From the NCBI GenBank assembly GCA_938022165.1, contig CALIEI010000018.1, forward strand, positions 1 through 55,861: a stretch of 55,861 nt of DNA. Direction: 5' to 3'. Shown in pieces: positions 17,545-26,665 of the stretch; within the stretch, counting starts at the first letter, position 1; every line of letters starts with the position of its first letter. The notes beneath the pieces were generated by a model. The model did not search any database, was not told the origin of the DNA, and worked only from the letters and a program-made list of their open reading frames with translations. Origin of the DNA: an uncultured Saprospiraceae bacterium. GTDB lineage: Bacteria > Bacteroidota > Bacteroidia > Chitinophagales > Saprospiraceae. Both the position numbers and the translations under genes were made by a program.

Positions 17545-17750
17545 TCATCTCCCACGCCCTGCATCCAGGCCATCGCATGTGGGAGTCGCTATGATCCGTG
17601 GCTCACTATTCGTTGTGCCTCCGCTAAAGCTTCAGCGACACGCGGTCGGCCCTGCGTCACCTGCACGCCTTAGCAATCGCATTGACTTGGTCTCCCACCT
17701 ACACTACGTTGCGGTGTGACCACTCCTCAGCGCTTGCCCATAGATCATTC
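17545..17750. repeat. GC-rich intergenic island, copy B (shares a core with 48.2 kb)
   Basis: A GC-rich block downstream of the aminotransferase gene. The 32 bases at 17621-17652 (starting CCGCTAAAGCTTCAGCGACA) recur at 48268-48299 with two differences, and the preceding GTCGCTATG...TGGCTC...CTAT and the final CAGCGCTTGCCC are also shared. The region between the core and the end differs completely in the two copies. No coding capacity is seen. Confidence 0.65.
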
Positions 17751-17774
17751 AAAAAAGTGATATATATTATCAGG

Positions 17775-17907
17775 AATGGTTCGGTAATTTCCGTAAAATT
17801 ATAAATCAAACAAATGTAAATGTCTGATTATCTGCGTCTTATAATGCTATCTGCGGCTGCCTTAACATATTGGTTATCAGTGATTTAAAATTTATTACCG
17901 AACCATT
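17775..17907. mobile_element. 133-bp MITE-like element, copy 1
   Basis: The element starts AATGGTTCGGTAAT and ends ATTACCGAACCATT, perfect 14-bp terminal inverted repeats, with a second, weaker inverted block (ATAAATCA and TGATTTAAAA) inside. A second element of exactly 133 bases, with the same first 16 bases, lies at 26665-26797. No open frame. TATCAG occurs close to both ends but not directly adjacent, so a target duplication is uncertain. Confidence 0.6.
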
Positions 17908-17943
17908 GCTATCAGTATTAAAGAGCTATTAATAAGACCATGA

Positions 17944-17986
17944 AAAATAAAAAATGCCGGTCCCGAATAAAAATTCGAAACCGGCA
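17944..17986 (-). terminator. Hairpin terminator of the hybrid two-component gene
   Basis: TGCCGGT and ACCGGCA, with an inner GAAT/ATTC pair, form a stem at 17955-17986; on the minus strand it is followed by TTTTTTATTTTT. It lies about 200 bases after the stop of the gene at 18182. Confidence 0.75.
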
Positions 17987-18181
17987 ACAATCTTTAAAGT
18001 AATAAGGTTCAATTTCAATTACTGACTTCCAGATATCAAAATGTACATTGTTTCATAAGCGTGAGAGCTAAATAAAATATCCTTATGCCCAATTCCACTC
18101 AATAATTGATATCCAAAATTAGCTAGAACATCAGTCAATAAGAGAGAATTTCATACGAATTGGGAAGAGAATTGTACTTAT

Positions 18182-21100
18182 TTACAGGGATTTCCTTATT
18201 TCAGAGGGATTTGATCCAAATTTCTTTACAAACACCTTTTTAAAATACTTTACATCAGCCATACCTAAAGAATCTGCAATCATAGCAAATGAAATTTCAG
18301 GCTGCTTGATCACCATTTGATAAGCAATATCTAGACGTGTATTCTTTACTAGATTTCCAGGTGTTAATCCTGTAAGTGCTTTAACTTTTGCAAAAAATTG
18401 TGTCCTACTCATAAACATTTCGGAAGACAGATCATCTACCGAAAATGATCCGGATTTGATCTTGGTTTCTACCAAATCTTTAAGCTTCACTATCCACTCG
18501 ATATCTATTTCAGAGATTTGCGGTGCCTCCTTTATTTGTTCTTTAGTTATTTGTTCTTTTACTGCTATTTCTTCATTTCCTATAGCATGTATTTCTAGAG
18601 TTTGCTGAATCTTTATCTGGATACTTTCTCTAGCTAAAATTATCTGCTTAAGTCTAGCCATTAACTCTTCCGAATTAAAAGGCTTTCCAAGATAAGCATG
18701 AGCACCTTTCCTAAAACCCTTAATCTTAGATACTGAGCTGCCCTTTGCTGTCAAAAGTATAATTGGTATGTGAGAGGTAATAATGTTCTTTTTCAATACT
18801 TCGAGTAATTGGAACCCATCCATATATGGCATCATTACATCTGAGATAATGATATCAGGTATGTGCTTGGCAGCAATATCCACGCCTTGCTTTCCATTAT
18901 CAGCAACCAATACATGATAACCTTCATCTGCAAGAATACCTTTTATGTAAGCTTGCAAATCTTTATTGTCCTCAACCACTAATATTGTAGACTTAGATAG
19001 TTCTATTGAAGCTGGAGCAATAGACACCGCATTTATATCTGCATCTACTGGATTCAACACATTTTTCATAAGTTCAGATGATGAAATATTTTGCATATTT
19101 TCAGTGTCTGCTTCTGAAGCTAATGATTTTAAAAACGTAACTGTAAAAACTGTTCCTACATCTGGAGTACTATCTATATCTATGCGTCCATTAACCAAGC
19201 GAACCAACTCTTTTACCAAAGAGAGCCCTATCCCAGAACCCTCTTCTGCCCTAGTAGTCGATCCATCACTTTGATAAAATCTATCATAAATTTTTGCTAT
19301 TTCCGCTTTCTTAATTCCAACCCCCGTATCTGACACTACGAATTGCCATGTCTTCGCATCCTTAGACAAAACATGTAAATTAATCTCGCCATTCTCAGGA
19401 GTAAATTTCAAAGCATTCGATAATAGGTTATAAAGAACTTTTTCTACGATATTTTTATCAAAATCAATTATCAATTCATTTAAATCAGATGTACACTTTA
19501 GAACTTGATTGTTTTTAACTGCAAGTGGTTTGAAGTAGCCAACTATTTCTTCGATTACTGGCAAAATATCACCATGAGAAATAGTCGGTTTCATTTTACT
19601 TTCTTCCAACTTAGATATATCAAGCAGTTGATTTACAAATAGCAGCAACTTTTGAGCATTATTAAAGATAATACTAGATTGATTTTTGACAGGTGGACTA
19701 TCATTATTTAAAAGTTGTCTTGCAGGCTCTATTATTAGTGTTAATGGTGTCCTAAATTCATGGGTTATATTGGAGAAAAAGCGCGATTTCAACTCATCCA
19801 GCTGCTTCATTTGCTGCATTTCTTTTTCATTGAAAATTAATTCTTGCTGTAACTTCACTCTAGATAATCTAAAATTAAAGAGCATAACCAGTAACGAACA
19901 AGCAATTATCCCATAGATAAAATAAGCCAATGTACTTGCCCACCAGGCGCTGGCTATGTTAAATTCTAAGCTTGAATAATTTGGGTTTCTATCCCCTATT
20001 TCATTTACATCACAAACCTTAAGTGTATAGTTTCCAGGTGCAAGATTCGGATAACTTAATTCAGTTTTTTCACCTGCAAAAACCCAGTTCTTATCAACCC
20101 CTTCCATTTTGTAGTAATAATTAGTCTTTCCAGTGTTCCTAGTCTGTAAGCCCGCATATCGAATAGTTAAAAAGTTTTCATCATGCTTTAAACTTATCTG
20201 TTCCATATAAGCAAGTGGCTTTTTCAGTATATCATTACCATCCTTATATCTTACTACTTTATTATTAATCTTTAATTGAGTAAATGTAATTTTACCAAAT
20301 ACTGTAGCTTGAGTGAACTCAGTTGGATCAAGAAAAGATAAACCACTCACCCCACCAAAAACCAGCCTACCATCGTCTAATTTTAAGTATGCTCCAGCAT
20401 TAAATTCATCTCCTTGTAAGTCATCAATAGCATCTGTAAAATTTCGAAATGTTTTACCTTCCAAATTAAATTGAGATAAACCTAGATTTGTACTCAACCA
20501 AAGATTCCCTAAATCGTCTGCTAAAATCCCATAAACAACATTGTTTGGGAGTCCATTCTCTGTTGTATATTGTTCACAGCTACCAGTTTCAATATTAATC
20601 TTGTATAGACCAGCTCCTTTTGTTCCTATCCATACATACTTTTCAGGCTCATTGGGATCAAGTAGGCTTCCAAGCACGTTATTTGTACTCAAATCTTCAC
20701 ATAGATAATATTTTTTATAAGAAATAGTTTTGTTGATTTCATCTGGAATTATATTTATAAGTCCTTTTGATGTAGACAATAAAAGTTCGCCCTCTTTCGT
20801 CTCTGCTACACTATTGACTTCAATAATAATGTTATCATCCCAAGCATCTGTATAACTGTAATAACTTAGTGTATCTGCCTTATCCCAATGGAGAGCAATA
20901 TTACCATTCACATAAAAGCACCAAAATCTTCCTTTTGTATCTAAGTGAATAACACCATGTGATATTTTTTTTGAATTAATTACTTTTTCTGTATCTCCTT
21001 CAGAGACTACAAGTTTTTCTCCCCCATATAGTTGATAAAGCTTGTCCTTATTCTTGACAAACAAATTATGTTTAGATTCATCCAAAATTTCACCATCTAA

Positions 21101-22258
21101 ACTGATTAGATACCGGTCACTAAGTGATAATGTATTTTCATCGTACTTTTGAATATTACTTGGTGAGATATCTATATAAATATTTTTAATTTCTGGCTGT
21201 TCCGGGTTTATACATCTGACACCGTATCCATTTGTAGTAATCCAAATTTTGTTCAATTTATCTAAATAAAATCCAAGGCAAATTGACTCATCTATTATAG
21301 GTATTAGAGTTGGTTTCTGCTCATTTAATTCTGATGCAAGTACTTTGTAAAACTTATTATTGACCATCATCCAAAGGTTGCCAGCCTTATCTGTGTGAAT
21401 ATAATTCTGAATATTTAAATTATAAGCACGTCTTTTATCTGAATTTAGGTCAAAATTTAATTTATAGGAATGCAAGATTTTTCGCCCTTCGTAGCAATAT
21501 AAATTTCCGTTTATATAGATCCAATTATAAGGGTCATCTTCCAATGTGTCGAAAACGAAAAAATCTTTTCTATTTTCATTGGGAATGCTAACTAAAGGGC
21601 TAAACTTCTTTTCATTTACTGCTTTAAATTCAATAGAATTTTGAGTGTAAATAAATATGTCTCCAGATTGGAGCACTTTTGGTCGACACCACTCTTTTGG
21701 TATAGGAAAGTCTTTACCCTTAATATGCTCAGTAAAACTGATATCCCTAATTTCTTTGTCATTGACCCCAATAATTTCACTATAAGTCGAATCAGAAGTT
21801 ATCCAAATTCTACCGTCCCTAGTCCTGGAGAGAGAAAGAAAACTAAGTTTATCTTTTGAAGATTTACTAAATTGAAAGCCAAAGTGATGAAAAACTTCTG
21901 TCTTAGGATCAAAGCATTCAATTCCATTATAATGGGTAGAAATCCAAATGCGCCCCATCTTGTCCTGAACTATAGATGTAGTTCTATTATCAATCAAAGA
22001 AGTAGAATCTCTTAAATCATTTTTAAAATGTTTAAATGTGTACCCATCGTATCGGTCTAAACCGTTAATAGTTGCAAACCAAAAAAAACCTTGCTCATCT
22101 TGCAAAACAGAAGATACGAAACCTTGGGCAAGACCATCCGCAACCGTGATAGATTCGATTTTATGCTCCTGTGCTAATAGAGAAAATTGACAGCCTGCAA
22201 GGCATAAAAAAACTATGACAATAGAAAGCAAAGAAAATTTTGCATTGAAGATATTCAT
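18182..22258 (-). CDS. Hybrid two-component system protein (HTCS): sensor kinase, receiver and AraC regulator in one chain
   Basis: A 1358-residue inner-membrane protein combining a whole two-component system. After a signal peptide come two-bladed sets of Reg_prop beta-propeller repeats (about 35-680; DDLGNLWLSTNLGLSQF type), a Y_Y_Y domain (about 683-765), one helix near 775-795, a HisKA domain with the phospho-accepting His in FFSNITHEFRTPLTLI near 832, a HATPase domain (DTGVGIKKAE and GSGIGLSLVKELV), a receiver domain with the acceptor Asp in IIISDVMMPYMDG near 1140, and a C-terminal AraC-type HTH. Such proteins usually sense polysaccharide fragments and switch on a utilisation locus, but no SusC/SusD pair lies nearby. 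The TTG two codons earlier is less likely than ATG at 22258. Confidence 0.93.
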   Translation of the reverse strand: MNIFNAKFSLLSIVIVFLCLAGCQFSLLAQEHKIESITVADGLAQGFVSSVLQDEQGFFWFATINGLDRYDGYTFKHFKNDLRDSTSLIDNRTTSIVQDKMGRIWISTHYNGIECFDPKTEVFHHFGFQFSKSSKDKLSFLSLSRTRDGRIWITSDSTYSEIIGVNDKEIRDISFTEHIKGKDFPIPKEWCRPKVLQSGDIFIYTQNSIEFKAVNEKKFSPLVSIPNENRKDFFVFDTLEDDPYNWIYINGNLYCYEGRKILHSYKLNFDLNSDKRRAYNLNIQNYIHTDKAGNLWMMVNNKFYKVLASELNEQKPTLIPIIDESICLGFYLDKLNKIWITTNGYGVRCINPEQPEIKNIYIDISPSNIQKYDENTLSLSDRYLISLDGEILDESKHNLFVKNKDKLYQLYGGEKLVVSEGDTEKVINSKKISHGVIHLDTKGRFWCFYVNGNIALHWDKADTLSYYSYTDAWDDNIIIEVNSVAETKEGELLLSTSKGLINIIPDEINKTISYKKYYLCEDLSTNNVLGSLLDPNEPEKYVWIGTKGAGLYKINIETGSCEQYTTENGLPNNVVYGILADDLGNLWLSTNLGLSQFNLEGKTFRNFTDAIDDLQGDEFNAGAYLKLDDGRLVFGGVSGLSFLDPTEFTQATVFGKITFTQLKINNKVVRYKDGNDILKKPLAYMEQISLKHDENFLTIRYAGLQTRNTGKTNYYYKMEGVDKNWVFAGEKTELSYPNLAPGNYTLKVCDVNEIGDRNPNYSSLEFNIASAWWASTLAYFIYGIIACSLLVMLFNFRLSRVKLQQELIFNEKEMQQMKQLDELKSRFFSNITHEFRTPLTLIIEPARQLLNNDSPPVKNQSSIIFNNAQKLLLFVNQLLDISKLEESKMKPTISHGDILPVIEEIVGYFKPLAVKNNQVLKCTSDLNELIIDFDKNIVEKVLYNLLSNALKFTPENGEINLHVLSKDAKTWQFVVSDTGVGIKKAEIAKIYDRFYQSDGSTTRAEEGSGIGLSLVKELVRLVNGRIDIDSTPDVGTVFTVTFLKSLASEADTENMQNISSSELMKNVLNPVDADINAVSIAPASIELSKSTILVVEDNKDLQAYIKGILADEGYHVLVADNGKQGVDIAAKHIPDIIISDVMMPYMDGFQLLEVLKKNIITSHIPIILLTAKGSSVSKIKGFRKGAHAYLGKPFNSEELMARLKQIILARESIQIKIQQTLEIHAIGNEEIAVKEQITKEQIKEAPQISEIDIEWIVKLKDLVETKIKSGSFSVDDLSSEMFMSRTQFFAKVKALTGLTPGNLVKNTRLDIAYQMVIKQPEISFAMIADSLGMADVKYFKKVFVKKFGSNPSEIRKSL

Positions 22259-22305
22259 AGGCAAAATGCCGCGTTTAGATCAAAAGTTATCATTCAAAAA
22301 AGTCA

Positions 22306-22313
22306 CAAAAGTA
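22306..22313 (-). promoter_or_regulatory. Possible -7 element TACTTTTG of the HTCS gene
   Basis: On the minus strand the bases read TACTTTTG, close to TAnnTTTG, about 48 bases before the ATG. Confidence 0.35.
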
Positions 22314-22343
22314 CTTATTATTGTGAGTAGTACACTTATCTCT

Positions 22344-22403
22344 AATCAAGTGCACCTTGATTACCCTTTTAAATGTACGATTTTCTACTCTTTTCGTACA
22401 TTT
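22344..22403. promoter_or_regulatory. Two inverted repeats upstream of the HTCS gene
   Basis: AATCAAG (22344-22350) and CTTGATT (22356-22362) are exact inverted copies with a 5-base spacer. A second pair, AAATGTACGA (22371-22380) and TCGTACATTT (22394-22403), has a 13-base spacer. Both lie just upstream of the putative HTCS promoter, the position of activator or autoregulatory sites. Whether a protein binds them is unknown. Confidence 0.4.
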
Positions 22404-22732
22404 TTCGACTACTTGGATTGCTTTTGAGATCTTACTATCAGGAGTTAAAGGGATACTAAGTAGCTTAAAAACTAAATACGAGGACCAGACTATGAGTGAG
22501 TGATAGTAGAGAAGTTGATAGCCTCCGTCAAACTGAACCCTTCAGAGCAGTTCACCTAAAAACTTTAAAAGACGACGATCAGAAATCGTAGGCTTTATAA
22601 GTTAATTTCGCAGTGTTGAAAAAGGAAGTGATTGTTGTAGCACCACAGAATGGATAGTTAACAAATATCTATCTTTGAGGCGGTAATATGGTTGAGCCGA
22701 GTGATTTGACATAGAAAATCGAAGAATAAAAT
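22404..22732. other. Intergenic region without a recognisable gene
   Basis: Between the HTCS start and the small membrane protein gene there is no convincing coding frame. The only signal seen is the TATCTTTG promoter element at 22670-22677, listed separately. Confidence 0.5.
22670..22677 (+). promoter_or_regulatory. -7 promoter element TATCTTTG
   Basis: TATCTTTG (TAnnTTTG) lies 55 bases before the ATG of the small membrane protein at 22733. Confidence 0.5.
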
Positions 22733-23053
22733 ATGAATAAACAAGTATTTGCTGCGCTGTCCTTAGTCTGTGGTTTATTGGGTTTCAATTTAATAGCGAT
22801 TGTGCAAACTTTTGGTTACTTGCAATTATCTAGGCATCTCGAAGCGGGAAACACTATTACAACTGTTTACGCAATTGGTGGATTCTATAAAATCTCAGCA
22901 TTGGTACTTGGTATATTGGCAATAGTACTTTGTTATCTGTACTATCGATCACAAGAAACTGATGCTAGATTAATCAGCTATCTTGGAGGCATATTTGGTG
23001 TACTAAGTGCGTTTCTAGCTATCTTTCCATTATATCTTTGGATGTTGAAGTAA
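22733..23053 (+). CDS. Small membrane protein of unknown function
   Basis: A 106-residue protein with three hydrophobic segments: residues about 5-28, 47-68 (ALVLGILAIVLCYLYY) and 82-104. I recognise no family. A promoter element lies upstream and the next gene follows 82 bases later on the same strand. Confidence 0.6.
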   Translation: MNKQVFAALSLVCGLLGFNLIAIVQTFGYLQLSRHLEAGNTITTVYAIGGFYKISALVLGILAIVLCYLYYRSQETDARLISYLGGIFGVLSAFLAIFPLYLWMLK

Positions 23054-23135
23054 TTTTAGTCCAGTTCAATTGAATATATTAATAGGTAAATGCGTTATAT
23101 CTTGAAATCAAGATTAAACCAGTAAAATCAAAATC

Positions 23136-23765
23136 ATGAAATCCAATTGGAAATATTCTCTTCTTATCGTTTTTTCAATATTTATTTTCAATCAAGCTAG
23201 TGCTCAACTAGGTATCAAGGCGGGTTATAATCTAAGTAGCTTAAACTATTTCGCTGATGGTGACACCAATTTCAATGAAGAATTTATAAGTGGATATCAA
23301 TTAGGTTTAGTGTATCGTCTAGGATTAGGAGATAAAATATCGTTTCAACCTGAAGTGGCTTATTATACTAATGGCGGCAATTCTCAGTTCTTTAATACTG
23401 CTGTGGAACGCACCTATCAAAATGTCAAGGCAAATGGTTTGATAAACTATAATCTGATAGGTAATAATGATGGACTATCGCTGCAGTTGACAGGAGGAAT
23501 ATTTGGTGGCTATGCTGTAAGTGCGGAAGTCGGCCTTGATGGTATGGAGAAAGATAAAGTAAACTTTGATGAAGATAGACTAAGACGAACAAATGTTGGA
23601 TATATATTTGGTGCGGGTATTAAATTTAATAGTTTTATTTTCTCTGTTCGAGGGTCAATAGGTACTAGTGAGTTACTAATGTTTCAAACTGATGGTATGG
23701 GAAGTGCCTTTGATGCAAATGTAAAAAGTAGAGAATTTTCATTTATTGGAATATATCTTTTTTAA
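23136..23765 (+). CDS. Outer membrane beta-barrel protein (porin-like, OMP_b-brl type)
   Basis: Signal peptide to about residue 23 (IFNQASA then QLGIKAGYNLSSLNY), followed by alternating strands and a C-terminal FSFIGIYLF strand ending in phenylalanine, as in eight-stranded barrels. GIKAGYNLS is the typical first strand. Length 209 fits the family. Function unknown. It has its own terminator. Confidence 0.8.
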   Translation: MKSNWKYSLLIVFSIFIFNQASAQLGIKAGYNLSSLNYFADGDTNFNEEFISGYQLGLVYRLGLGDKISFQPEVAYYTNGGNSQFFNTAVERTYQNVKANGLINYNLIGNNDGLSLQLTGGIFGGYAVSAEVGLDGMEKDKVNFDEDRLRRTNVGYIFGAGIKFNSFIFSVRGSIGTSELLMFQTDGMGSAFDANVKSREFSFIGIYLF

Positions 23766-23795
23766 TAGGCGTAAAATATCAGGTCCTTATATTCT

Positions 23796-23832
23796 AAAAA
23801 GGGAGAAGCGGATGGGCTTCTCCCTTTTTTTA
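23796..23832 (+). terminator. Hairpin terminator of the beta-barrel gene
   Basis: AAAAAGGGAGAAGC and GCTTCTCCCTTTTTTT pair around GGATGG, with a T tract, about 30 bases after the stop at 23765. Confidence 0.85.
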
Positions 23833-23871
23833 TTTTAAATAATGAGTCCACTTCGAAAAAAGTTTTTTTGA

Positions 23872-24015
23872 GTGAGCGGTAGTAAGCAGTCCGATCTCTG
23901 ATCGGAAGTCCGTGCATGGCCTGTGCGTGGATGGGACCGGAGTGACAACGGAGTGCTGGATGGCGCGACCCTTGTTTTCTGGTGGCATAGCAGCAGGGGA
24001 AACAAGGGGCACTCC
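23872..24015. repeat. GC-rich intergenic island, copy C
   Basis: A GC-rich block between the beta-barrel terminator and the oligopeptidase gene. It contains CCGATC and GATCGG (23891-23905) and the 9-bp pair CCCTTGTTT (23969-23977) and AAACAAGGG (24000-24008). No protein-like frame. From memory, similar sequence occurs between genes of other Bacteroidota; I cannot confirm that here. Confidence 0.5.
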
Positions 24016-24106
24016 CAAATAATAATTAGAATTATAGACAATCTTACACAATCCTTGCGTTCAAATATCGAATAAACTTTATATTGGAACTTAAAATCAA
24101 AGCCAG

Positions 24107-26284
24107 ATGAGAAAATTATTTTTTTTGGTAACTCTTAGCCTTAGTATGCTGTTATTAGGGTGCGGAGAAATTACTAATATGCAAAACGAAGAAATGAAGG
24201 AATCAGCAATGTTTGAAAAGATGACTGTGAAAGCGCCAATAGCTAAGAAGGTGCCCAAGGAGTTGACGATACATGGCGATACAAGAATTGACAATTACTA
24301 TTGGATGAATCAGCGAGAGGATCCTGAAGTAATTGCCCACCTCAATGCGGAAAATACGTATAAGGACACCATTCTGTCGCACACTGAAAAGTTTCAAGAA
24401 AAACTCTTTGAAGAAATAAAGGGGCGAATAAAGCAGACTGATATGTCTGTGCCGTATACCCAAAATGGATACTCCTACCGAACTAAATTTGAGGAAGGCA
24501 AAGAGTATCCAATATACGCAAGAAATAAGGGTGACAAAAACGGCAAAGAGGAAATCATGCTCGACGTAAACGAACTTGCTAAGGGTTTTGATTATTATAA
24601 TGTAGCGGGTAGATCCGTAAGTCCTAATAATAAAATCTTGGCTTATGGTGAAGATACATTGAGTAGAAGAATCTATACGCTCCGATTTAAAAATCTAGAG
24701 ACGGGAGAAATGTTGAGTGACGTGATCCCAAACAATACAGGAAGTGCTGTATGGGGTAACGACAATAAGACGATATTTTATACGGTCAAAGATGATGCAC
24801 TGCGTGCATACAAAATCTTTCGACATACTTTGGGGACTGATACTAGCAAGGACGAGCTGATGTTTCACGAAAAAGATGACACTTACTCAGCGTACTGTTG
24901 GAAATCTAAGTCGAAGAAGTACATCATGATTGGTTCGTTTCAAACTCTAGCATCAGAATTCAGAACGCTAGATGCTGATCATCCAACAGGCGATTTTAAA
25001 GTTTTTCAGCCTAGAGATTATGAAAACAAACTGGAATATTCTGTTAGTCACTATGGCGATAAGTTTTATATCCGAACCAATCTAGATGCGAAGAATTTTC
25101 GCTTGATGGAAACACCCGTAAATGCAACCGGCAAGGAAAACTGGAAAGAAGTAATTGCACACCGTGACGATGTATTGTTGGAAGGGGTAGAAATATTCAA
25201 AGACTACAAGGTACTTTCTGAACGTATCCAAGGAATCACAAAACTCCGTGTCATCAAAAATAGTGGTGAGGATTATTATATCGACTTTCCTGATGATGCA
25301 TATCTTGCCTATACTTCTATCAATCCAGAGTTTGATAATGAACTATTGAGAATCGGATATACAAGTCTTACCACTCCAAATAGCACCTATGACTTCAATG
25401 TAAACTCTAAGGAAATGGAGTTGCTAAAACAGCAAGAAGTATTAGGAAAGTTCGATGCCAATGAATATGCGTCTGAACGTATCATGGCTAAAGCGAGAGA
25501 TGGTGCAGAAGTGCCTGTGTCCATTGTATATAGAAAAGATACCAAGCTTGGTGCATCTACTCCCCTACTATTATATGCCTATGGATCGTATGGTTCAAGT
25601 ATGGATCCATATTTTTCTAGTACACGATTGAGTTTATTGGATCGTGGTTTTGTATTTGCTATAGCGCATATACGAGGTGGTGAAGAAATGGGTAGACATT
25701 GGTATGAGGATGGCAAACTGCTCAAGAAGAAAAATACTTTTTACGACTTCATAGATTGTGCGGAACATCTTATAGCTAATAACTATACGAGTAGCGACAA
25801 CATGTATGCCATGGGTGGTAGTGCTGGTGGTCTCCTCATGGGAGCTGTCATAAACATGCGTCCTGACTTGTGGAATGGTGTCATAGCTGCAGTACCTTTT
25901 GTAGATGTAATCACTACCATGTTAGATGAAACTATTCCTTTGACTACGGGTGAGTTTGATGAATGGGGTAATCCTAAAAATGAAGAGTACTATAAATATA
26001 TGAAAGCTTATTCGCCATACGATAATATTGAAGCTAAGGACTACCCTGCCCTAATGGTTACCACTGGATTGCATGATAGTCAAGTGCAATATTGGGAGCC
26101 TGCAAAATGGGTAGCGAAACTCAGAGAAATGAAAACGGATAATAACCCTCTCGTAATGCATTGCAATATGAGTACGGGTCACGGTGGCGCATCTGGTCGT
26201 TTTGAAAGATTTAAAGAAACTGCCATGGAATATGCTTTCTTTTTGGATTTGGCCGGAAAGGGAGATGAACCAATGCTGCAATAA
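24107..26284 (+). CDS. Oligopeptidase B-like S9 serine peptidase, lipoprotein
   Basis: Cuts oligopeptides, usually after basic residues. The chain opens with a lipoprotein signal ending in LLLGC, a seven-bladed propeller region up to about 430, and then the alpha/beta-hydrolase domain. The nucleophile is Ser572 in GGSAGGLLMG; the other members of the triad are Asp657 (LHDSQVQYWEP) and His692 (TGHGGASGR). HIRGGEEMGRHWYEDGK is a prolyl-oligopeptidase family signature. Length 725 is normal. The lipobox means it sits in the periplasm or at the cell surface rather than in the cytosol. Confidence 0.92.
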   Translation: MRKLFFLVTLSLSMLLLGCGEITNMQNEEMKESAMFEKMTVKAPIAKKVPKELTIHGDTRIDNYYWMNQREDPEVIAHLNAENTYKDTILSHTEKFQEKLFEEIKGRIKQTDMSVPYTQNGYSYRTKFEEGKEYPIYARNKGDKNGKEEIMLDVNELAKGFDYYNVAGRSVSPNNKILAYGEDTLSRRIYTLRFKNLETGEMLSDVIPNNTGSAVWGNDNKTIFYTVKDDALRAYKIFRHTLGTDTSKDELMFHEKDDTYSAYCWKSKSKKYIMIGSFQTLASEFRTLDADHPTGDFKVFQPRDYENKLEYSVSHYGDKFYIRTNLDAKNFRLMETPVNATGKENWKEVIAHRDDVLLEGVEIFKDYKVLSERIQGITKLRVIKNSGEDYYIDFPDDAYLAYTSINPEFDNELLRIGYTSLTTPNSTYDFNVNSKEMELLKQQEVLGKFDANEYASERIMAKARDGAEVPVSIVYRKDTKLGASTPLLLYAYGSYGSSMDPYFSSTRLSLLDRGFVFAIAHIRGGEEMGRHWYEDGKLLKKKNTFYDFIDCAEHLIANNYTSSDNMYAMGGSAGGLLMGAVINMRPDLWNGVIAAVPFVDVITTMLDETIPLTTGEFDEWGNPKNEEYYKYMKAYSPYDNIEAKDYPALMVTTGLHDSQVQYWEPAKWVAKLREMKTDNNPLVMHCNMSTGHGGASGRFERFKETAMEYAFFLDLAGKGDEPMLQ

Positions 26285-26293
26285 TTAATTTTA

Positions 26294-26350
26294 GACTGTT
26301 AGTGATTAGCTGTTTGGATAAGTGATCTGAATAGCTAATCACCAACAGTC
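26294..26350. repeat. 18-bp intergenic inverted repeat
   Basis: GACTGTTAGTGATTAGCT (26294-26311) and AGCTAATCACCAACAGTC (26333-26350) pair with one mismatch around a 21-base loop, between the oligopeptidase and the ankyrin gene. No T tract follows on either strand, so it is not an obvious terminator. Confidence 0.6.
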
Positions 26351-26368
26351 ATAAAAAACATAAAATTA

Positions 26369-26665
26369 ATGTCAGGAGGAGATTGGAAAACCATGTTCAA
26401 AGCCATCCAAGATGGTGACTATGAACTGGTTAAATACTACCTGCGTATGGGAATAGATCCCAACTATCAACACCCTGAGTATATGGCTGCTCCGCTTATT
26501 GAAAGTTTCCGATTTGATCACTTCGAAATCACAAAACTGCTGCTTGAAAATGGCGCTGACCCAGAGATCAAGGAAGCGATGGGTGGTGAGTCTGCAATGG
26601 AAATAGCAGAATTATTAAACAAGTCTGAAGCAATACAAATCCTAAATGAATACATAACTAGATGA
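26369..26665 (+). CDS. Ankyrin-repeat protein
   Basis: A 98-residue protein with about two and a half ankyrin repeats: MFKAIQDGDYELVKYYLRMG, then APLIESFRFDHFEITKLLLENGADPEI and a third helix pair ending in ITR. Ankyrin repeats bind other proteins; no partner can be named. Its TGA stop overlaps the first base of the MITE-like element at 26665. Confidence 0.8.
   Translation: MSGGDWKTMFKAIQDGDYELVKYYLRMGIDPNYQHPEYMAAPLIESFRFDHFEITKLLLENGADPEIKEAMGGESAMEIAELLNKSEAIQILNEYITR

Noticed and set aside
17575-17750. tRNA or other known structured RNA
   Set aside because: No acceptor stem, anticodon loop or T-loop GGTTCRA signal could be placed in the hairpins.
22215-22427. 70-codon frame overlapping the HTCS start
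   Set aside because: Antisense to the signal peptide region and then intergenic; no protein features.
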